A stretch of 64,000 bases of DNA. It comes from Protea cynaroides (Eukaryota; Streptophyta; Magnoliopsida; Proteales; Proteaceae). A program made the position numbers and the translations under genes. Below are positions 1 through 13,410 of the stretch, piece by piece (position 1 is the stretch's first letter; each line of letters opens with the position of its first letter). Location of the stretch: NCBI GenBank assembly GCA_028583415.1, contig CM053275.1, positions 9,239,208 through 9,303,207 of the forward strand, given 5' to 3'. The notes under the pieces were generated by a model. It searched no databases and was not told the origin of the DNA. It was given only the letters and a program-made list of their open reading frames with translations.

Positions 1-1148
1 ATCCTTCATCAGACACCAAATTAAGTGGGATATAACACATTGTAATTCAAAGCATAAATTAGCATATTGATACATCGTGTGTTTCAACATCTGTTAGTCC
101 ACCACCTATTTATATAGTTTTATTATAGCCAATGGTTTTTTAGACCATCCAAAATTTCATCAAAATCCATGATTACATTAATAATTTGATAAACATCATA
201 TTAGTTTGAACATCACATATTTAGTTTGACCAGATGATGTCAGGTATTTTAAGCAAGAAATTTTTATTTTTTTTGGGAAAAACAATCTAGGGCTTTTAAT
301 TTGCTACCATATAGTGTAGATCAATTAATTTGTGCTCTCTAATATGCATTTTAAATTCAATATTTCAACCAGATGACAAAATTATATTTTCTTTTTATAT
401 TTTTGAATTTGAATCTAATTTTGATCATGAAAAAAAGTGATCAATTTAAAAAAATTGAATAAATTATGTTATACATATTAAAATTAACTAATATATTTAT
501 AAATCTATAATATGTTTCGAGCTATTATTCAATTATATGAATGAATGAATGAATAGATGCAAGTTAAAAATATTATTCAGTCATAATTGGGTTTTTTTTT
601 TGAACTCTGTGAAAAATCAAAACTGAATCAAACCAATTGAAAAGTTTGAATCAAACCAATTCAATAGTCTTAAATTGAAATTGAATCAATTTAATCTTTT
701 ATCAAATATACATGTAGGAAACTTAAACTGAACCAACCCGATAGGTCCTATGAAATCAATTTGCTATAAATAAACAATCGAAACTAATACCAGGCTGAAA
801 TTGAAATTTTCTTATTAAACTCAAATCCGTCTGAATCGAACCGACTAATTGACACCTCAACACATAAAAATGGTAGCATTGATTGCTAGAATTAAAAAAA
901 AAAAAACCAAGAAATTACACGAGCCATGGTAATATTTTAATCAGAGTAAACAATGTTAACCCTTGTTAGGACAAAATGGTAAAAGAAGAGTTTATAATTG
1001 TCGACATCGATGTCCCCATATTATTATGAGGTTGCTAAAACCTTAACGCTAGTTGGAGTAAGTGGGTTGCTTTATGTTATTTTTGAGATGATGATGTAAG
1101 GCCTCAAAATTCAAAAACTTTATTATATTCATCGACAGTATCAATTAG
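1..1148. other. AT-rich intergenic DNA
   Basis: No coding frame, RNA gene or recognisable element was seen. The stretch is AT-rich with homopolymer A/T runs and a short ATGA repeat near 537-555. Confidence 0.6.
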
Positions 1149-1158
1149 AGGAGTAGAG

Positions 1159-1391
1159 GGATTCAAATCGTCTCATCCCTGAGATTTGGGAGGCGTGGCG
1201 GCGACCCCACTGGATGGTCGCCATGTGGGGGTCGGATGAATCCGACCCCTTCGTTCGAGCCGACACTCTCTTGTCGGCTCGGCTTGTTGGCTCGAACGGA
1301 GGGGTCGGATTCATCCGACCTCCACATGGCGACCATCCAATGGGGTCGCCGCCATGCTTCCCGAATCTCAGGGATGAGACGATTTGAATCC
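1159..1391. mobile_element. Foldback (hairpin) MITE, copy 1
   Basis: The element is almost entirely two inverted arms (about 1159-1272 and 1278-1391) around a short loop. Termini are GGATTCAAATCGTCTC and its complement GAGACGATTTGAATCC. It is flanked by a perfect 10-bp direct repeat AGGAGTAGAG (1149-1158 and 1392-1401), read as a target-site duplication. Duplications of 9-11 bp are typical of Mutator-like elements, so a MULE-derived non-autonomous element is the best guess. The open frames on both strands here are a by-product of the GC-rich palindrome. A second copy of the same design lies at 23643-23886. Confidence 0.85.
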
Positions 1392-1401
1392 AGGAGTAGA
1401 G

Positions 1402-2588
1402 AGAAGACCCAATCTTTTGTAGCATTTGTGCATGGTGGGTCCCACTCTTCTTTGTTTAGGGTTCTTTTTATCTATGGTCCTTACATATATGGTGCATTGG
1501 TGCTTATGTTGGTGGTTCCCTTGAGAGGACTTTGAGAAAAATTAGAAAATATAGAGAATTGTCAAAAGCTCCTTAGTCCTTATCAATATCTAATTATTCA
1601 ATGATTGGCCCACCATTAGGACGCCATACCTTATTAATCGCTCCTTACCATCATGTCCTTACCCAATTGACTATGACCCTGATGACGATTGTACCATTTT
1701 TTTGTGGGGTCTTATTTGTATGTAGGCCCTACCAATAAGACTTTATCTCTCTGAATATTAAAGGGCATAGGAACATCAAACCCTATCCCTATTACCTAAA
1801 ATGCTTGCCAATTTTGACAGATAATAAGTGCTTTTCTCTTCCCTTTTGACATGAAATTTGATTCTTTTTTAAGTTCTCATAAATATGCTATTCTTGTTCT
1901 TATTGTGCACGTGAAGACATTAATCATCTCCATGTCTTTGTCTGCAACTAAGTTAAAGGGAAGAAGGGACTTTGTTCTTTACTTCTTTCTCTAAATTTTC
2001 AATAAGATTTTTCAATCCTCCTTACATTTCTTATATATTCAACAATTTTAGTCTTTTTACATGCCTAGACATTAGCTAATGAACCTTTTCACCTAAATTG
2101 AATATCCAAGACTCTCTTTGGTCACCTAGATCCACATGTCAAACCCTCATTAGGAGTTGAATGAATGGGACATCTCTAGATGATGTCCACTTCGTTGGAT
2201 GGAAGTGTTGAGAACCCCACCTATCCTCCAAAGACCAAGCGGACACTTCTCTCTGTTGTGCCAAGTGTCCAGTGATTGGGTGACAGACTTTAGTAGTGTT
2301 AGGTGGAGCCAAATGTCAAGAGCTAAGTGGGCTTTTAGTTGACCAGCTTAGCAACAGAATTACTCTTTGGGCCCAAGAATAGAATAAAATTGACTCTCTT
2401 TTAATGCAGAATGGAAAAGTAACCAACACAAACAAACAAGGAAAAGTAGTAATCAGTCAAAAAAAAAGGGTTGCAGTAGATCTTTCTGTCAATGATTCTA
2501 ACCCTTTTCAATAATGTTCTTGATGGTTAAAAAGATGAATCATTTATAGTCCAAATCAATTTAATTCGGATTGAATCAATATAGGGAT
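1402..2588. other. Intergenic DNA, nothing identified
   Basis: Mixed-composition non-coding sequence with no supported gene or repeat boundary. Confidence 0.5.
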
Positions 2589-3003
2589 TGTAAGATTTTA
2601 TCTTAATGGGCTTGATTAATTGTTGGGCTTATTGATTAGTGATGGTTTGCATTATGACTTTGATTGGTTTTGATCTGGTTCGTCATAGATTTAAAATATA
2701 AAAAAAAAAAAAAACTAATCCATTGTGAGAATGGTCTAAGGTTTGGGATAATATTATAAATACTAAGTTCGGAGTCTTTGCCACTCAAATTGTATTATTC
2801 ATCTCTCTACTCTCATATGTGAAGAGAACGAAAGAGGATCTCTGGTGGACTGTAGAAGGCTTTGATCAAAATAATATCAAGGATTCAAAGGAAATCAATA
2901 TTCAACGCACATATACATCTTAGTTAATCATCTCTTATTATTTCCATTGTATTTTAGGTTCACGTATGAATTATTATGGATTTGGTTAAAACCCTAGACA
3001 TAA
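2589..3003 (+). repeat. Degraded solo-LTR-like repeat
   Basis: Shares order and short blocks with the better-preserved repeat at 34324-34765: a start near TGTAAGA/TGTTAGA, a TATA-like tataaatact, a run around 'gatctctggtggactgtag', then 'ttaggttcacgtatg' and an 'aaaccctaga' end. The shared promoter-like element and TG start suggest a retrotransposon LTR of about 430 bp. The ends are too eroded for a target duplication to be called. Confidence 0.5.
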
Positions 3004-6000
3004 AAAAATATAATAAGGATCCGATGGGATGTATATAAAGTCATATATAATAATAATAAAATTAAATAAAATTTGGGATAAGATAGGAGATCGATCAATT
3101 TCAAAACCAATACGAATGGATGAAAGAACAAACAAATGGTTTTAAGAAAATGCCTATTGATTTTCTTTCCTACTCTTTCTTAAAAGAGAGTATTAAAAAA
3201 AAGAAGAAGAAAAAACTAGGAGCAAAGGCTACCCCTCTTAGAAAAAGTTTGATAGTGATACTCAACCTCACCCAATTGAAAGGAATAAGAAATGTGTCCA
3301 ATGTCCAAACACACCCTTAATATGTTCAGTTTAGATCCTCTGATGTGGTGAATTTAAACCCTTTGAACTTTTTATAATTCATTCATTTGGCTGCAATAGA
3401 AATTAAAGAAAAGGAAATTAAGTCAAATTAATGTTAAAATATAAATTTTTGTAATCATTGCTTCAATAACGGTATAATTAACTTCAAAACATATCAAATT
3501 TAGTTATTAAATTTCATTTTATTTTACTGTTAAATTCCTTTCGTTTGAAAAATAAAATATATCTTGGGAAAAAGATCCCCAAATTGATCGTTTGGGGATT
3601 TATTCCCATGTCCTCTCACATCACTAACACTCTCTCTCCTCCTAACATTTTGAACCCCTATGACAAAACCGATTCCCTCGTGCTGATTGATTTGTGTGGT
3701 TTAGGAGGTTCCCCCAGCCAGCAGGTTATGGAACCCTATATGATAATTTTTACATCTGAAAAAAATATATAAATCGATAAATCGTTTACTAATCAGTTTG
3801 ATTTTGGTTTTAAAAAATGAAACTGTTTATTAAACAGTGCAGTTCAGTTTGAATTGATAAACCATCATTTTGAACCAGTCAAAATCGATTAGAAGTGATA
3901 CACTATTGACTTGATTATATATACTAAATCAATTAAAAAAATTAATTAGTCCTAACATTCTATATATACTTTTTAATATTTTATAGTGGATTTACACCAT
4001 GTAAATTAGTTTAAACTGGTATTATTTCTGAAGTCACAATTTGGGTTTAGCATCAAAAATTTTTATTAGGTTTAAATAAAAAGTTCCTTCCTGATAAGAC
4101 CAAGAACTGTAAATCGAAATCAAAATCGATAAAAATCGTTTAATCAGAACTATTTATTAATTGATTTTTTGAGATATTGGATCTGTATAATAAAGGATCT
4201 GTTTCTGATTTCTACCCTTAATATCTTGAATGAAATCAAAACCTAATCAATTAACCAAAATAAAAAACCCCAACACACATTATGATTCCAAAAATTTCTT
4301 TTTTTCTGTTCAAAAGTGACTTCTCACTTCCCTTCATTTGCAACCAACTGGAGCCTCTCAGTAGTCACAATTGATGAAGACCAATGAGAAGATAGAACTT
4401 GAAAGCCAAAAGACAGGTTTGGTTTTGTTCAGTGTCTTCTATGCTTGGATTCTTAATCAATTACCACATGTCGAAAGTACAACTATAATGTCCTTGGCTT
4501 TTATGATATCTCAACTAGAATAAAAGCATTCTATTTCAGCACGTGTTATATTTGCAAGTGGAAGGGGACACAAACTTCATTGATGGGTAAGCCTAGTCCA
4601 CTCTTGTTTGTGCCTAATTTGAGTCTGAAACCCAAAGAGACTCTCCCCCAGCTGTCCAAATAAATTCAAGGAAAATAATTAAAAAAAACAAATCTTTAAA
4701 GAAAGTGTGTGAAAAAAAAAGAATTATAAAAATTATAATTCTCGAAAGGATTAGAAGTATCACGGGAACTTTAAATACTAGAATCTCTTAATTAAAGGCA
4801 GTGCAATGATTAAAGGTGGTCTTAAATAAGACATGCTTCATCAATACATGTAGTCTCTACGCGTGTAGTGATCATCAATGTAGTGTTTTTCACATCTACA
4901 TTCTAATTGATTGTAAGGGTATTTACAGGGAAGTAAAGTATGATCATCAATGCAGTGTTTTACATCTAGACTTTAATTGATTACCAGGGAAATTAAAAAG
5001 AAAGAAAGTGAAAATTTTAAATTTTAAAAGAAAACTTTAAGAATCTTACATGCTATCATTTGACTATGTAATTAATTTCAAATCATTTTATATTTAATTA
5101 TAAACTTACACTTATGCATTCAAATTAAGTTTCTACTGGGGTATAAGAGAAGAGAATGGAATCGATTATCACTAATTTTGATTCAATCCCAATTCAAATC
5201 AGAAAAATCAACTCGAATCAACCACAAATAATAAATATTGCCCCCTCTCTCAACAACAACAACAAAAAAAAAAAAAAAAAAAAAACCCCATTCTTGATAA
5301 GCCAAAATTGGAATTGGGGTCTACAATCAAAATTGGCCGATTCGCCCAACCCAATACCAATTTTGAGAACCCTAGTTTCTAGATCATCAATGGTTTAAAT
5401 CATTGATTTACGTAATTCGAAGTAACCAATTAGGTTCACGATGAAACCTAGAAATCAATCATTGATCCAATTTGAGAACCTCTACAGGATAGACCTCAGT
5501 AGAAAACTAAAGAATATTGAGTTTAGTAGTTCTTCATATAAAATAATTGAGATATGGTAAAATGGAAAAGACAAAACCCAATCCAATCCCAATTTCTTGA
5601 ACCTCTTCATAAAATTATGTATGCCTTACTTATAATAAAACCATTAGGGCTTTGGGATCGAAGTTCGGTGAACTGCAAGAACTAAGGACAGGGAGAGTTT
5701 TAGGGTTTTGGTGTGGACTGTGGACAGTAAGACACTTTTTTGGGCTAAATGGGCCCTACGGACCAAAGAGGCTCTGGGCCCATACGTCCTGGGTCAGGAC
5801 CTCAAGAGTCTGGTTCACGTCTGGGAAAAGATTTTTTTCATAATTCATTATTATTATTAATTATTTAATGTTTTCATATTTAGTGATAATACTTTTTAGA
5901 TGTTATTTTTATTTTATTTTCCGTACGCATCCTTAAACAATGGACGAAACAGATTTTGCTAGAAGAAGACCAGTGAACCAAGACTATGTTCGATATACAT

Positions 6001-7028
6001 TTCCATTACTATTTTCGGTATTTATATTCTTTTAGATTGAAGAATGCATTCTTAAGTGAGAATGAAAACATTATTTAGGTAGATATTTGACTCGTGTTCT
6101 TGATTTCAAAATGCTCATGCATTTCATCAAACACCTCCTAAACTAAGCACCTTGAAAACCATCCACTTGGAAGCAGGTAGAGAGAGGGAGTGGAGGGAGG
6201 TGGGCAGTACAATGAATCCCATTTCTAAGAATGGAATTTTTTAGAATTCAATAAATTCCAGCATAGTAGATCAACCATGTGCCCTTTCTTTTCATTTTTA
6301 TGATGGATCTTTCTCAAAAAATTCCAGAAACATTGACAATGAAATCAATCCAGTTTGAAAAATTAGAATTAGATAACCTGCCCTTAAGCTGTAAGAAAAA
6401 AGAATCCAAACAAATATTTTTTTCCTAATTTATATTTGCAAACGAATCAAACGGGCAGAGAGATCAAGAGATCACCTGGTGAGAGTTCAGAGTGTTGCCA
6501 AGAACAGGAGCAAAATCGGTGGAATCAATGCTGCGTGAGGAGTAGAGGAGAATTTGCAGAAATCTGAGTTTGGAGAAGTCCTTGGATTTGAAGTTGAAGG
6601 TGGCTATGCAAGGCTTAAAGAGTGTTTTTCCAAGAACGAGAATATGGGAATGGGGTTTTTGACTTGTTTCAGAACAAGGCCTATTCTTGATTCCATTCTA
6701 GGAATTTAGAATGAGAACACAGACGAAACAATCTTGTGGTCCATTCAGAACGCGTTCTACATCCAAAACGTGTTTTAAGAATGAATACCAAACACAACTC
6801 AAATGACCAACAAAACAAACCATGAAACTCAACTGAATGAACTAAAGTTTGGAACTGAGTGCCTACAAAATTGGATTTTCTCAACCCATCCTCTAATAGG
6901 AAGCAAAGTGTGTAACCCTAAACAAGGTAACCAGTGAAGCAGGCAACATATCCAAATGCAAGAGAACCATTTTCTAATCCAATCATTTAACCCCTACATA
7001 TAACTTAGCATCATGTTCATCTTAGTAC
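3004..7028. other. Intergenic DNA with MITE-like debris
   Basis: No gene is supported; the open frames are short and low-complexity (poly-A near 5264-5284). Between about 6040 and 6880 there are 'aatgcattctaag' and 'gaatgaataccaaacaca' phrases resembling the ends of hAT-type MITEs such as the one at 36659, but no clean boundary is visible. Confidence 0.4.
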
Positions 7029-8650
7029 CTATTGTTTAAGCTTTCTATCATTTCTGCTCTTCTTTCTCAACTCTCGTCTATCCTCTGAATAGTGCTTTTT
7101 AATTAATAAATTACGCATTGCCATCTTCCCGGCCTCTGTGGCTGCTGCCAATGCCTTCTCTTCTTTAGCACTTAATATAGGCTTCCCAGTAACTTTTCAA
7201 GCACTTTCTCTCCCCCCGGAATGTTAGTGTCTTCCAGCATGACTGGCTCATTCTCACTGGACTCCGGGTTGCTGCTCATTTGGAAACCAGCCAGAACCTT
7301 CACACGGGCCAAAGTTGTAAAATTCGATCCAAGGATATTGGAGGCACCTGTAACCATCCACAAATGACCGGCAGAACTCACACCAAGGCTGGTAGCGATA
7401 AAAATGTCTCCCATGGAAACCACCTACAGTTATGTGCAGAAAGAAAATATGTAAGATGTTGGGTAAATGAACTGGAATATTTATCTGTAATCCTTCTTTT
7501 TCTAAGTCCAGCCACACAAGATTTCAAAATCCTGCAAAGTGCTGGACCCATTAGAACCCATCATCATCCTGGAAGGGTTTGGCAGATTGAACAGGTTGTG
7601 TTGAATATTGCAGCCCCTATTCAGAGGCTAAATTTCCACTACAGAGACAACCAAACATATATAATATGTTGCTTATCCAATAAAAAAAAAACATATATAA
7701 TATGTCTGAGTTAATATGCTTACCTTGGCAACAGAAAGGGTTCTACTGGAAAGATCACAATTCAGAAGCATCACTCCATGCAAGCTGTTTTTTGTGGGCG
7801 ATGTTAGAAGCACTGATATGAACACAAAATTTGTTTTAAATAGGAAACAGAACTGTGGAAAAATACTGAAAGACTTGACTTTGAATGGCGACAGAAATTA
7901 ATGAGCCAACAGGAAAGGCGCATATAGCAGTCACAGCAGGATGGCACACTTCATCTCCATTAGACTCTACAAGTTCTGCCTTAAGAAAGCAAGTAAAAAC
8001 AAATAAACAAGTAAATGCTGATGCAACAAAGCAATACCTATTGGCTTGGGGAAAAGCTATCAAGTGACTTGCAGAATCAAAAGGTTTACCACCATCCCTT
8101 CCCCAGTTAGGGTTTTTTTTTTTTTTTTAATTTATACTTTTCCCTGGTTAGGTGTTGGTTGTATTGATATATATACTAATGGATGAATGAAAGAACAAAG
8201 AAATTCACCTGTACTCCAACTTCACAAGTATGAAGAAGGGATCCAGAAGTCATATCCCACAAACAAACCTGAGAAAAACAAACTACACCAGTTAGTAATG
8301 CTGGGCTTTGCGTTGCTAAACAAGTTCAAGCAGTTGAATTGGAGTTTGGTGTTATGATATACTCGCTGTTGAATCACCACCTCCAGAGACAAGAAACCCT
8401 TATGAGTAATCAGGAGTACAAGGAAAGGCAAGGCAAGAGACAAATCTGTCAATAGACACATGACAAGCAGCACATATCAGTCTCCACCAGCTAAGATCTA
8501 GACAGATTTACCATTGGATCTTTTCCATTTAGGGATTCAAATAGTGTGACATATATATGTCATACAATATATTATATAAAAGTACAAACGATGTTTTAAT
8601 TGTTAAAATATACTTTTTCACTTGGTAGTAGAATAGATCATTCTTGCATG

Positions 8651-8675
8651 CTCTCTCTCTCTCTCTCTCTCTCTC
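8651..8675. repeat. (CT)n microsatellite
   Basis: Uninterrupted CT dinucleotides within intron 5 of the WDR4-like gene. Confidence 0.9.
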
Positions 8676-9063
8676 CCACAGATCCAAAGAACTACTCACT
8701 CGCTCTTCCCCCAACATGCCACCCTTCTCTCCTCCTTTGATCCACCTTCTTTCACAGTTCTTTCACACAAGGGATAACTACAGATTTAAAAAATCCTATT
8801 TATGCTAACACACATTTTGATCATTCCAGATTAAAAATGCCCTATTTTACAACTAGGAAATTGTACCATATAAAGAAGGTAGGAGAAAAGGATTGTGTGG
8901 GGTCCAATCCCCTACCCCTGTGTTCAATCTCCAGTTTATGGACCTTTGAACAAGAAAGACGAAGATATAGTCGAGGTTTAACTACAACCTTAAATCTCAC
9001 TTCTTTTTGTGATCAACATGGGAGAGGAACAAGAGGATAAATGTTTGTGACCATACTGGTGCC

Positions 9064-9131
9064 TCCCCCCCCCCCCCTTCCCCCCCTTTTCCCAAAAAAA
9101 AAATAAAGAAGAAGAAGAAGAAGAAGAAGAA
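9064..9131. repeat. Poly-C, poly-A and (GAA)n simple repeat
   Basis: C-runs are followed by an A-run and about nine GAA/AGA units. Replication slippage explains the open frames here. Confidence 0.85.
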
Positions 9132-9929
9132 AAAGGCCAAGGTTCTAAGCTCGTCTAATTCGAACTCTATTGGATCTTGATTCTTGTCAGACAATATCCT
9201 ATTACATGCCAAGAAAAGAGGATTGGAATAAAGACCACAGAATTTTAAAGTATAAACTAAAAGTCAAACTAAGCTAATCTAGCCAGCATAATTTTGGTGG
9301 ATAACAGTAGATGGCTGACAGAGCACTTTCAATCCACCATTATTGAACAGTAAAAAATGAGGTGATTCATAATTTACAAGACTTGACAGAAATGGACGCA
9401 ACAGACGAGCAACTCTACAGTATTTGATCTGGTCAGTGAAAAAGTTCCATCAAAGCTCAACTTATCAACATATCACATAGTTTAAAATAATATGGTCGTG
9501 CATTTATTTTGGCCCAATACACTCCCTTTCAAAATGTCAGCCAATTTTGAAATATGCTGTTTAAGAAACAGCAGCTCTTGATACCCTAGATAAATTTAGG
9601 CTAATGTACTACCAAATATTGTTTGTACATATCTTTAAATTCATGGTGGACCATCCATTATGCATGAAGTATCCTAAATCAACAAAATGAAAATTATCTG
9701 TACATTCATGAGGATTTATTCATATTCAATAGTATGTGTTAAAATGTACTATGTTTACCTTCTAAAGCTATGTTGGACCCAATAAACTGGAAGAGTGAAT
9801 ACCAATATTTAGATGCCTACAAACCAAGAAGTTACACAATCATCACTCAAGAAGAGCAAAAAATTGAAATTGTGCCCAGAAGAAATATCTCTTCTGCCAC
9901 CATGCTAACTAATCGTTAATATTTTGGTT

Positions 9930-10281
9930 CATAGTTATCAAGGTGCAAAGGCAACACAAGGCGCTGGAGAGGTGCCTGGGTGCCTAGGCGTACCTAAGGC
10001 ATACTCAAGGTGTTGCAAGGGTATAACTTAATAAGAGGTTTTATACAAAAAGGAGGGGTTAGTGCATCAATTTTTATTGTTTTTAATATATACGCATGAT
10101 TCCAGACATTATAGTATATTATGTACTTTATACATCCAATAAAAATGCAACAAATGGCATTAATTATAAAAAAAATAAACAAATAAAACAAGGCGTGATA
10201 CAATAAAGCGACCAACCGTCTAACCCTATCTGATTCACCCGAACACCTAGGCGTTGCCTAGGCGACGCCTTGACAACTATG
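9930..10281. mobile_element. MITE with TAGTTGTCAAGGCG-type inverted ends
   Basis: The left end CATAGTTATCAAGG and right end CCTTGACAACTATG are imperfect inverted repeats. Inner GC-rich 'gcctaggcg' blocks are also inverted, and the centre is AT-rich. Flanks share TTTTGG on each side, a possible target duplication. The size and 'tagttgtcaaggcg' ends match a MITE type common in plant introns. It sits in intron 5 of the WDR4-like gene. Confidence 0.7.
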
Positions 10282-10645
10282 TTTTGGATACCCAATCAAA
10301 AACTTCACCACTACTTCTTGCACCTTTTACACCATCTTGATCTTGCCAGTAGTAGTTACTATAATGATTCTGCCAAACTTCATTTCTTTTGCCAAATTAT
10401 ATTAAATAAAAAGGTATTATAGAGACAAAGCTCCCAAAAAGTAAAAAAAAGGCAGGCAAAAATATAACTAGAAAGGTGAAGCAACCTGGGTTTTAAAACC
10501 CTAATTTAGGTCTCTATGGGCCTACTAAAGTGATGAAAATACAAGGATTAGTGGAAATTTTGTAATTTTCAGCAACAGTTTAGAATCCTTATGAGTAAAA
10601 CAAGCAGGAATTAGGACCAAATTGAAAATAAAATTTGAAGGAAGG

Positions 10646-11360
10646 TGTTACGGTTGGAAATTGCCCGCCGGTCTGCAATCCGAGCAACCTGCAATCACAG
10701 AATTAGACAAGGGAGTTGGGCGACTAAGCCCCGGGTACACTCTGATGCCTAAGTCAGATTCCCAATGTAAACAGTCAAAAGATAGCAGAATGCTATCTCT
10801 AGTTTAAAGAAAGAGGGGAACGTAGAGCGAGTTTGAGTGTAGGAAAGATGAGATCCATCCTTTTACCTTGGGGGTTGTCCTTTACTTATAGAGATTGGGA
10901 AGAAGCATGGAATGACCGGGACTTGGGGAAGTAGATCGCCAATAGGACTGTCAGGTGTCGCTTTGAGGAACACCCAGGTCATAGACTCCGAGCAGGAGTA
11001 GGAGACTGTAGCCAAGGAAGCTAAGTCGATCAGTAATAAGAGTGACTCGTGTCTCCATACGAGTGGTCGTATGGCCGTGATGATCGACATCGTATTGTAC
11101 TAGCAGAAGGACTCCTCTGACGAAACCTAGTCGCCTTAGGACTCTGGACTCCGACCGAGAGACGTAACCCTGTAGGATTATACCTCCGACCATACGCCGT
11201 GTCCTAATAGGACTGTATCTTCGCCCAGGAGACGTAACCGGATAGAATTATGACTCTGACCAGACAAAGCCGAGCACCACTTTATCATGCTTGGTTGGCC
11301 TAGGTGATTTCGGGTGCCACGTGTAAGATTTCCATTGGGTGATATTTTTCCCCCATAACA
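10646..11360 (-). repeat. LTR of LARD-like element (3' LTR by orientation)
   Basis: 715 bp, nearly identical in layout to 15145-15854. Contains the minus-strand TATA box at 10883-10890. Ends in CCCCCATAACA on the plus strand. Confidence 0.9.
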
Positions 11361-11569
11361 GATGTCCATTGCACTATCGGATGCGAGGGATTCGATAGTG
11401 CAAATGTCCTTTGGCTAGCAGCCTCGACAGCTAACAGTTTAGCCGAGTCCGACTAGTCGGTATTGCATGTTGCTACGTCAAGTGCATTTGTAGAGGACTA
11501 GAAAAATTGTAAAGTGTTGAATGTGCCGAGTGTTGATGTAACTAGGTTGGATCAGATCTACCTACCCCT

Positions 11570-12055
11570 TGCCCTGCTCAAGTATGCTTGTGGAATTAAG
11601 CAGGCGAAGATGCGTAAGGTCTGCGTGCTACTCAGGCTTGCTTGTAGACCTAAGTAGGTAGATTCAGGTGTGGTCTGCGTGCTACTCGGGTCTGCTTGTA
11701 AATCTAAGTAGATAGATTCAGGTGTGGTCTGCATGCTACTCGGGTCTGCTTGTGGACTGGAGTAAGCAGATTCAGGTATGGTCTGCGTGCTACTCTGGTC
11801 TGCTTGTGGACCGGAGTAGGCAGATTCAGGTATGGTCTGCGTGCTACCCTGGTCTGCTTGTGGACCAGAGTAGGCAGATCCAGGAATGGCCCGCGTGCTA
11901 CCCTGGTCTGCTTGTGGACCAGAGTAGGCAGATTCAAGTATGGTCTGCGTGCTACTCTGGTTTGCTTGTAGACCGGAGTAGGCAGATTCAGGTATGGTCT
12001 ACGTGCTACTCTGGTCTGCTTGTGGACCGGAGTAGGCAGATTCAGGTATGATGAA
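11570..12055. repeat. Tandem repeat, about 60-bp unit
   Basis: About eight units built around 'ggtctgcttgtggaccgga' and 'gtaggcagattcaggtatgg'. The unit length keeps both strands open, producing repetitive pseudo-ORFs. Lies within the LARD-like element. Confidence 0.9.
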
Positions 12056-12329
12056 GCCGAATGGAACGACATTAGAGAGTTGTTGAACTTTGCACTGTAG
12101 ACCCTTATTGGAATAAAAGACCTCTGGATTTATGACTGTGAACGTCGGGTACCTCTAGCGGGCCTGGCTACCTGACCAAGTCCTTATGCCAAACCGACAA
12201 TGCTTTACCTTTGTATGAACTGACAATGCTCGACGCAACTACCTGAAACTTCATCTAGTGTGTTTCGAAGTCGGGGGTGTTACCTTACGATACCTGCTTC
12301 TTTTACTGATAGTGTAAACCCTTTGACAT

Positions 12330-12712
12330 GGCACCGTCAGCCATTGGCGTGGCACAATGGACCATTGACTTCGCACTCCTTTGTTGGTTGGCCCTCGTGG
12401 TCGGCCATTGACATGGAACTCCTTTGTTGGTCGGCTTTCGCCGTCGGCCATTGACATGGCACAGCCGGCCCTTCATGGTCAGCCATTGATATGGCACAGT
12501 CGATCCTTCGTGATTGGCCGTTGACATGGCACAGTCGGCCCTTCGTGGTAAGCCATTGACATGGGACAGTAGGCCCTTCGTGGTCGGCCACTGACATAGC
12601 ATAGTTGGCCTTCATGGTCGGTCGTTGATATGGCACAGTCGGCCTTCATGGTCGGCCATTGACATGGCACTCATTTGTTGGTCGGCCTTTCACGGTCGAC
12701 CGTAATTTGTAG
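12330..12712. repeat. Tandem repeat, about 40-50-bp unit
   Basis: Degenerate units around 'ttgacatggcacagtcggcc' and 'cttcatggtcggccat'. Internal to the LARD-like element; no coding signal. Confidence 0.85.
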
Positions 12713-12844
12713 TAGTTTTTTTTTAATGTCTTTATTTGTTGTGTGTTGCTGAGTGCATGCCATGGTACCCCTGAAGCGTAGTCGGTATTGCTTCGTGCAA
12801 TGTCGAGTACGCTTGAAGTGTTGTCTTCGACCCGCGCTGGTTAG

Positions 12845-13215
12845 CATTGATTGTGTAAGTCAGTTGGAGGACTTGAGCAAGCCGAATGGAACGACATAGA
12901 TTGTTCAATTTGTAAAATGAACTGAATGAAACGGCATAGATGCTGAAGTTGACAAAGGAGTTGAGTAGGCCGGATGAAACGGCGTGAGCTAGCTAAATCT
13001 GCTGGTGAACTTAAATAGGCCGAATGGAACGACATATGCTATCTAAGCCTGCTGGTGGGCTTAGATAAGCCGAATGGAACGGCATAGATTGTTCAAGTCT
13101 GATGGAGGACTTGAGTTGGCCGGATGGAATGATGTGAGCTATCTTAAGCGTAAGCCATCCAAGTCTGCACCATCCAAGTCTGCTGATATTCTTGGACAAG
13201 CCAAATGGAACAGCC
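12845..13215. repeat. Degenerate tandem repeat around 'gccgaatggaacg'
   Basis: Six to eight spaced units of the form 'aagtctgctggtgg..ttagataagccgaatggaacggcat'. Copy lengths vary. Internal to the LARD-like element. Confidence 0.75.
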
Positions 13216-13410
13216 TGTAATCTGTTACCTTTTATTACACCAAGGTTTTTTGACATGGATACTGTGAGCGGCATGTAATAATCGAAGGTTTTGTAGGGGT
13301 ACCTCTCTGGCTGGTCCTTACTTGATTTATGCTTCTTTGTGTCATCGTTGTTATGTGTTTGATCCGGCTAGATCTTTTCTAGTAGGTACGGCACTGGTCG
13401 GCCTAGAGCA

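Noticed and set aside
1141..1535. Overlapping ORFs on opposite strands
   Set aside because: Explained by the GC-rich inverted repeat of the foldback element.
11704..12072. Long repetitive ORFs on both strands
   Set aside because: They follow a 60-bp tandem repeat whose length keeps frames open; no domain and both strands equally open.
12330..12712. CRISPR-like regularly spaced repeats
   Set aside because: Eukaryotic sequence; units are head-to-tail and degenerate with no unique spacers.
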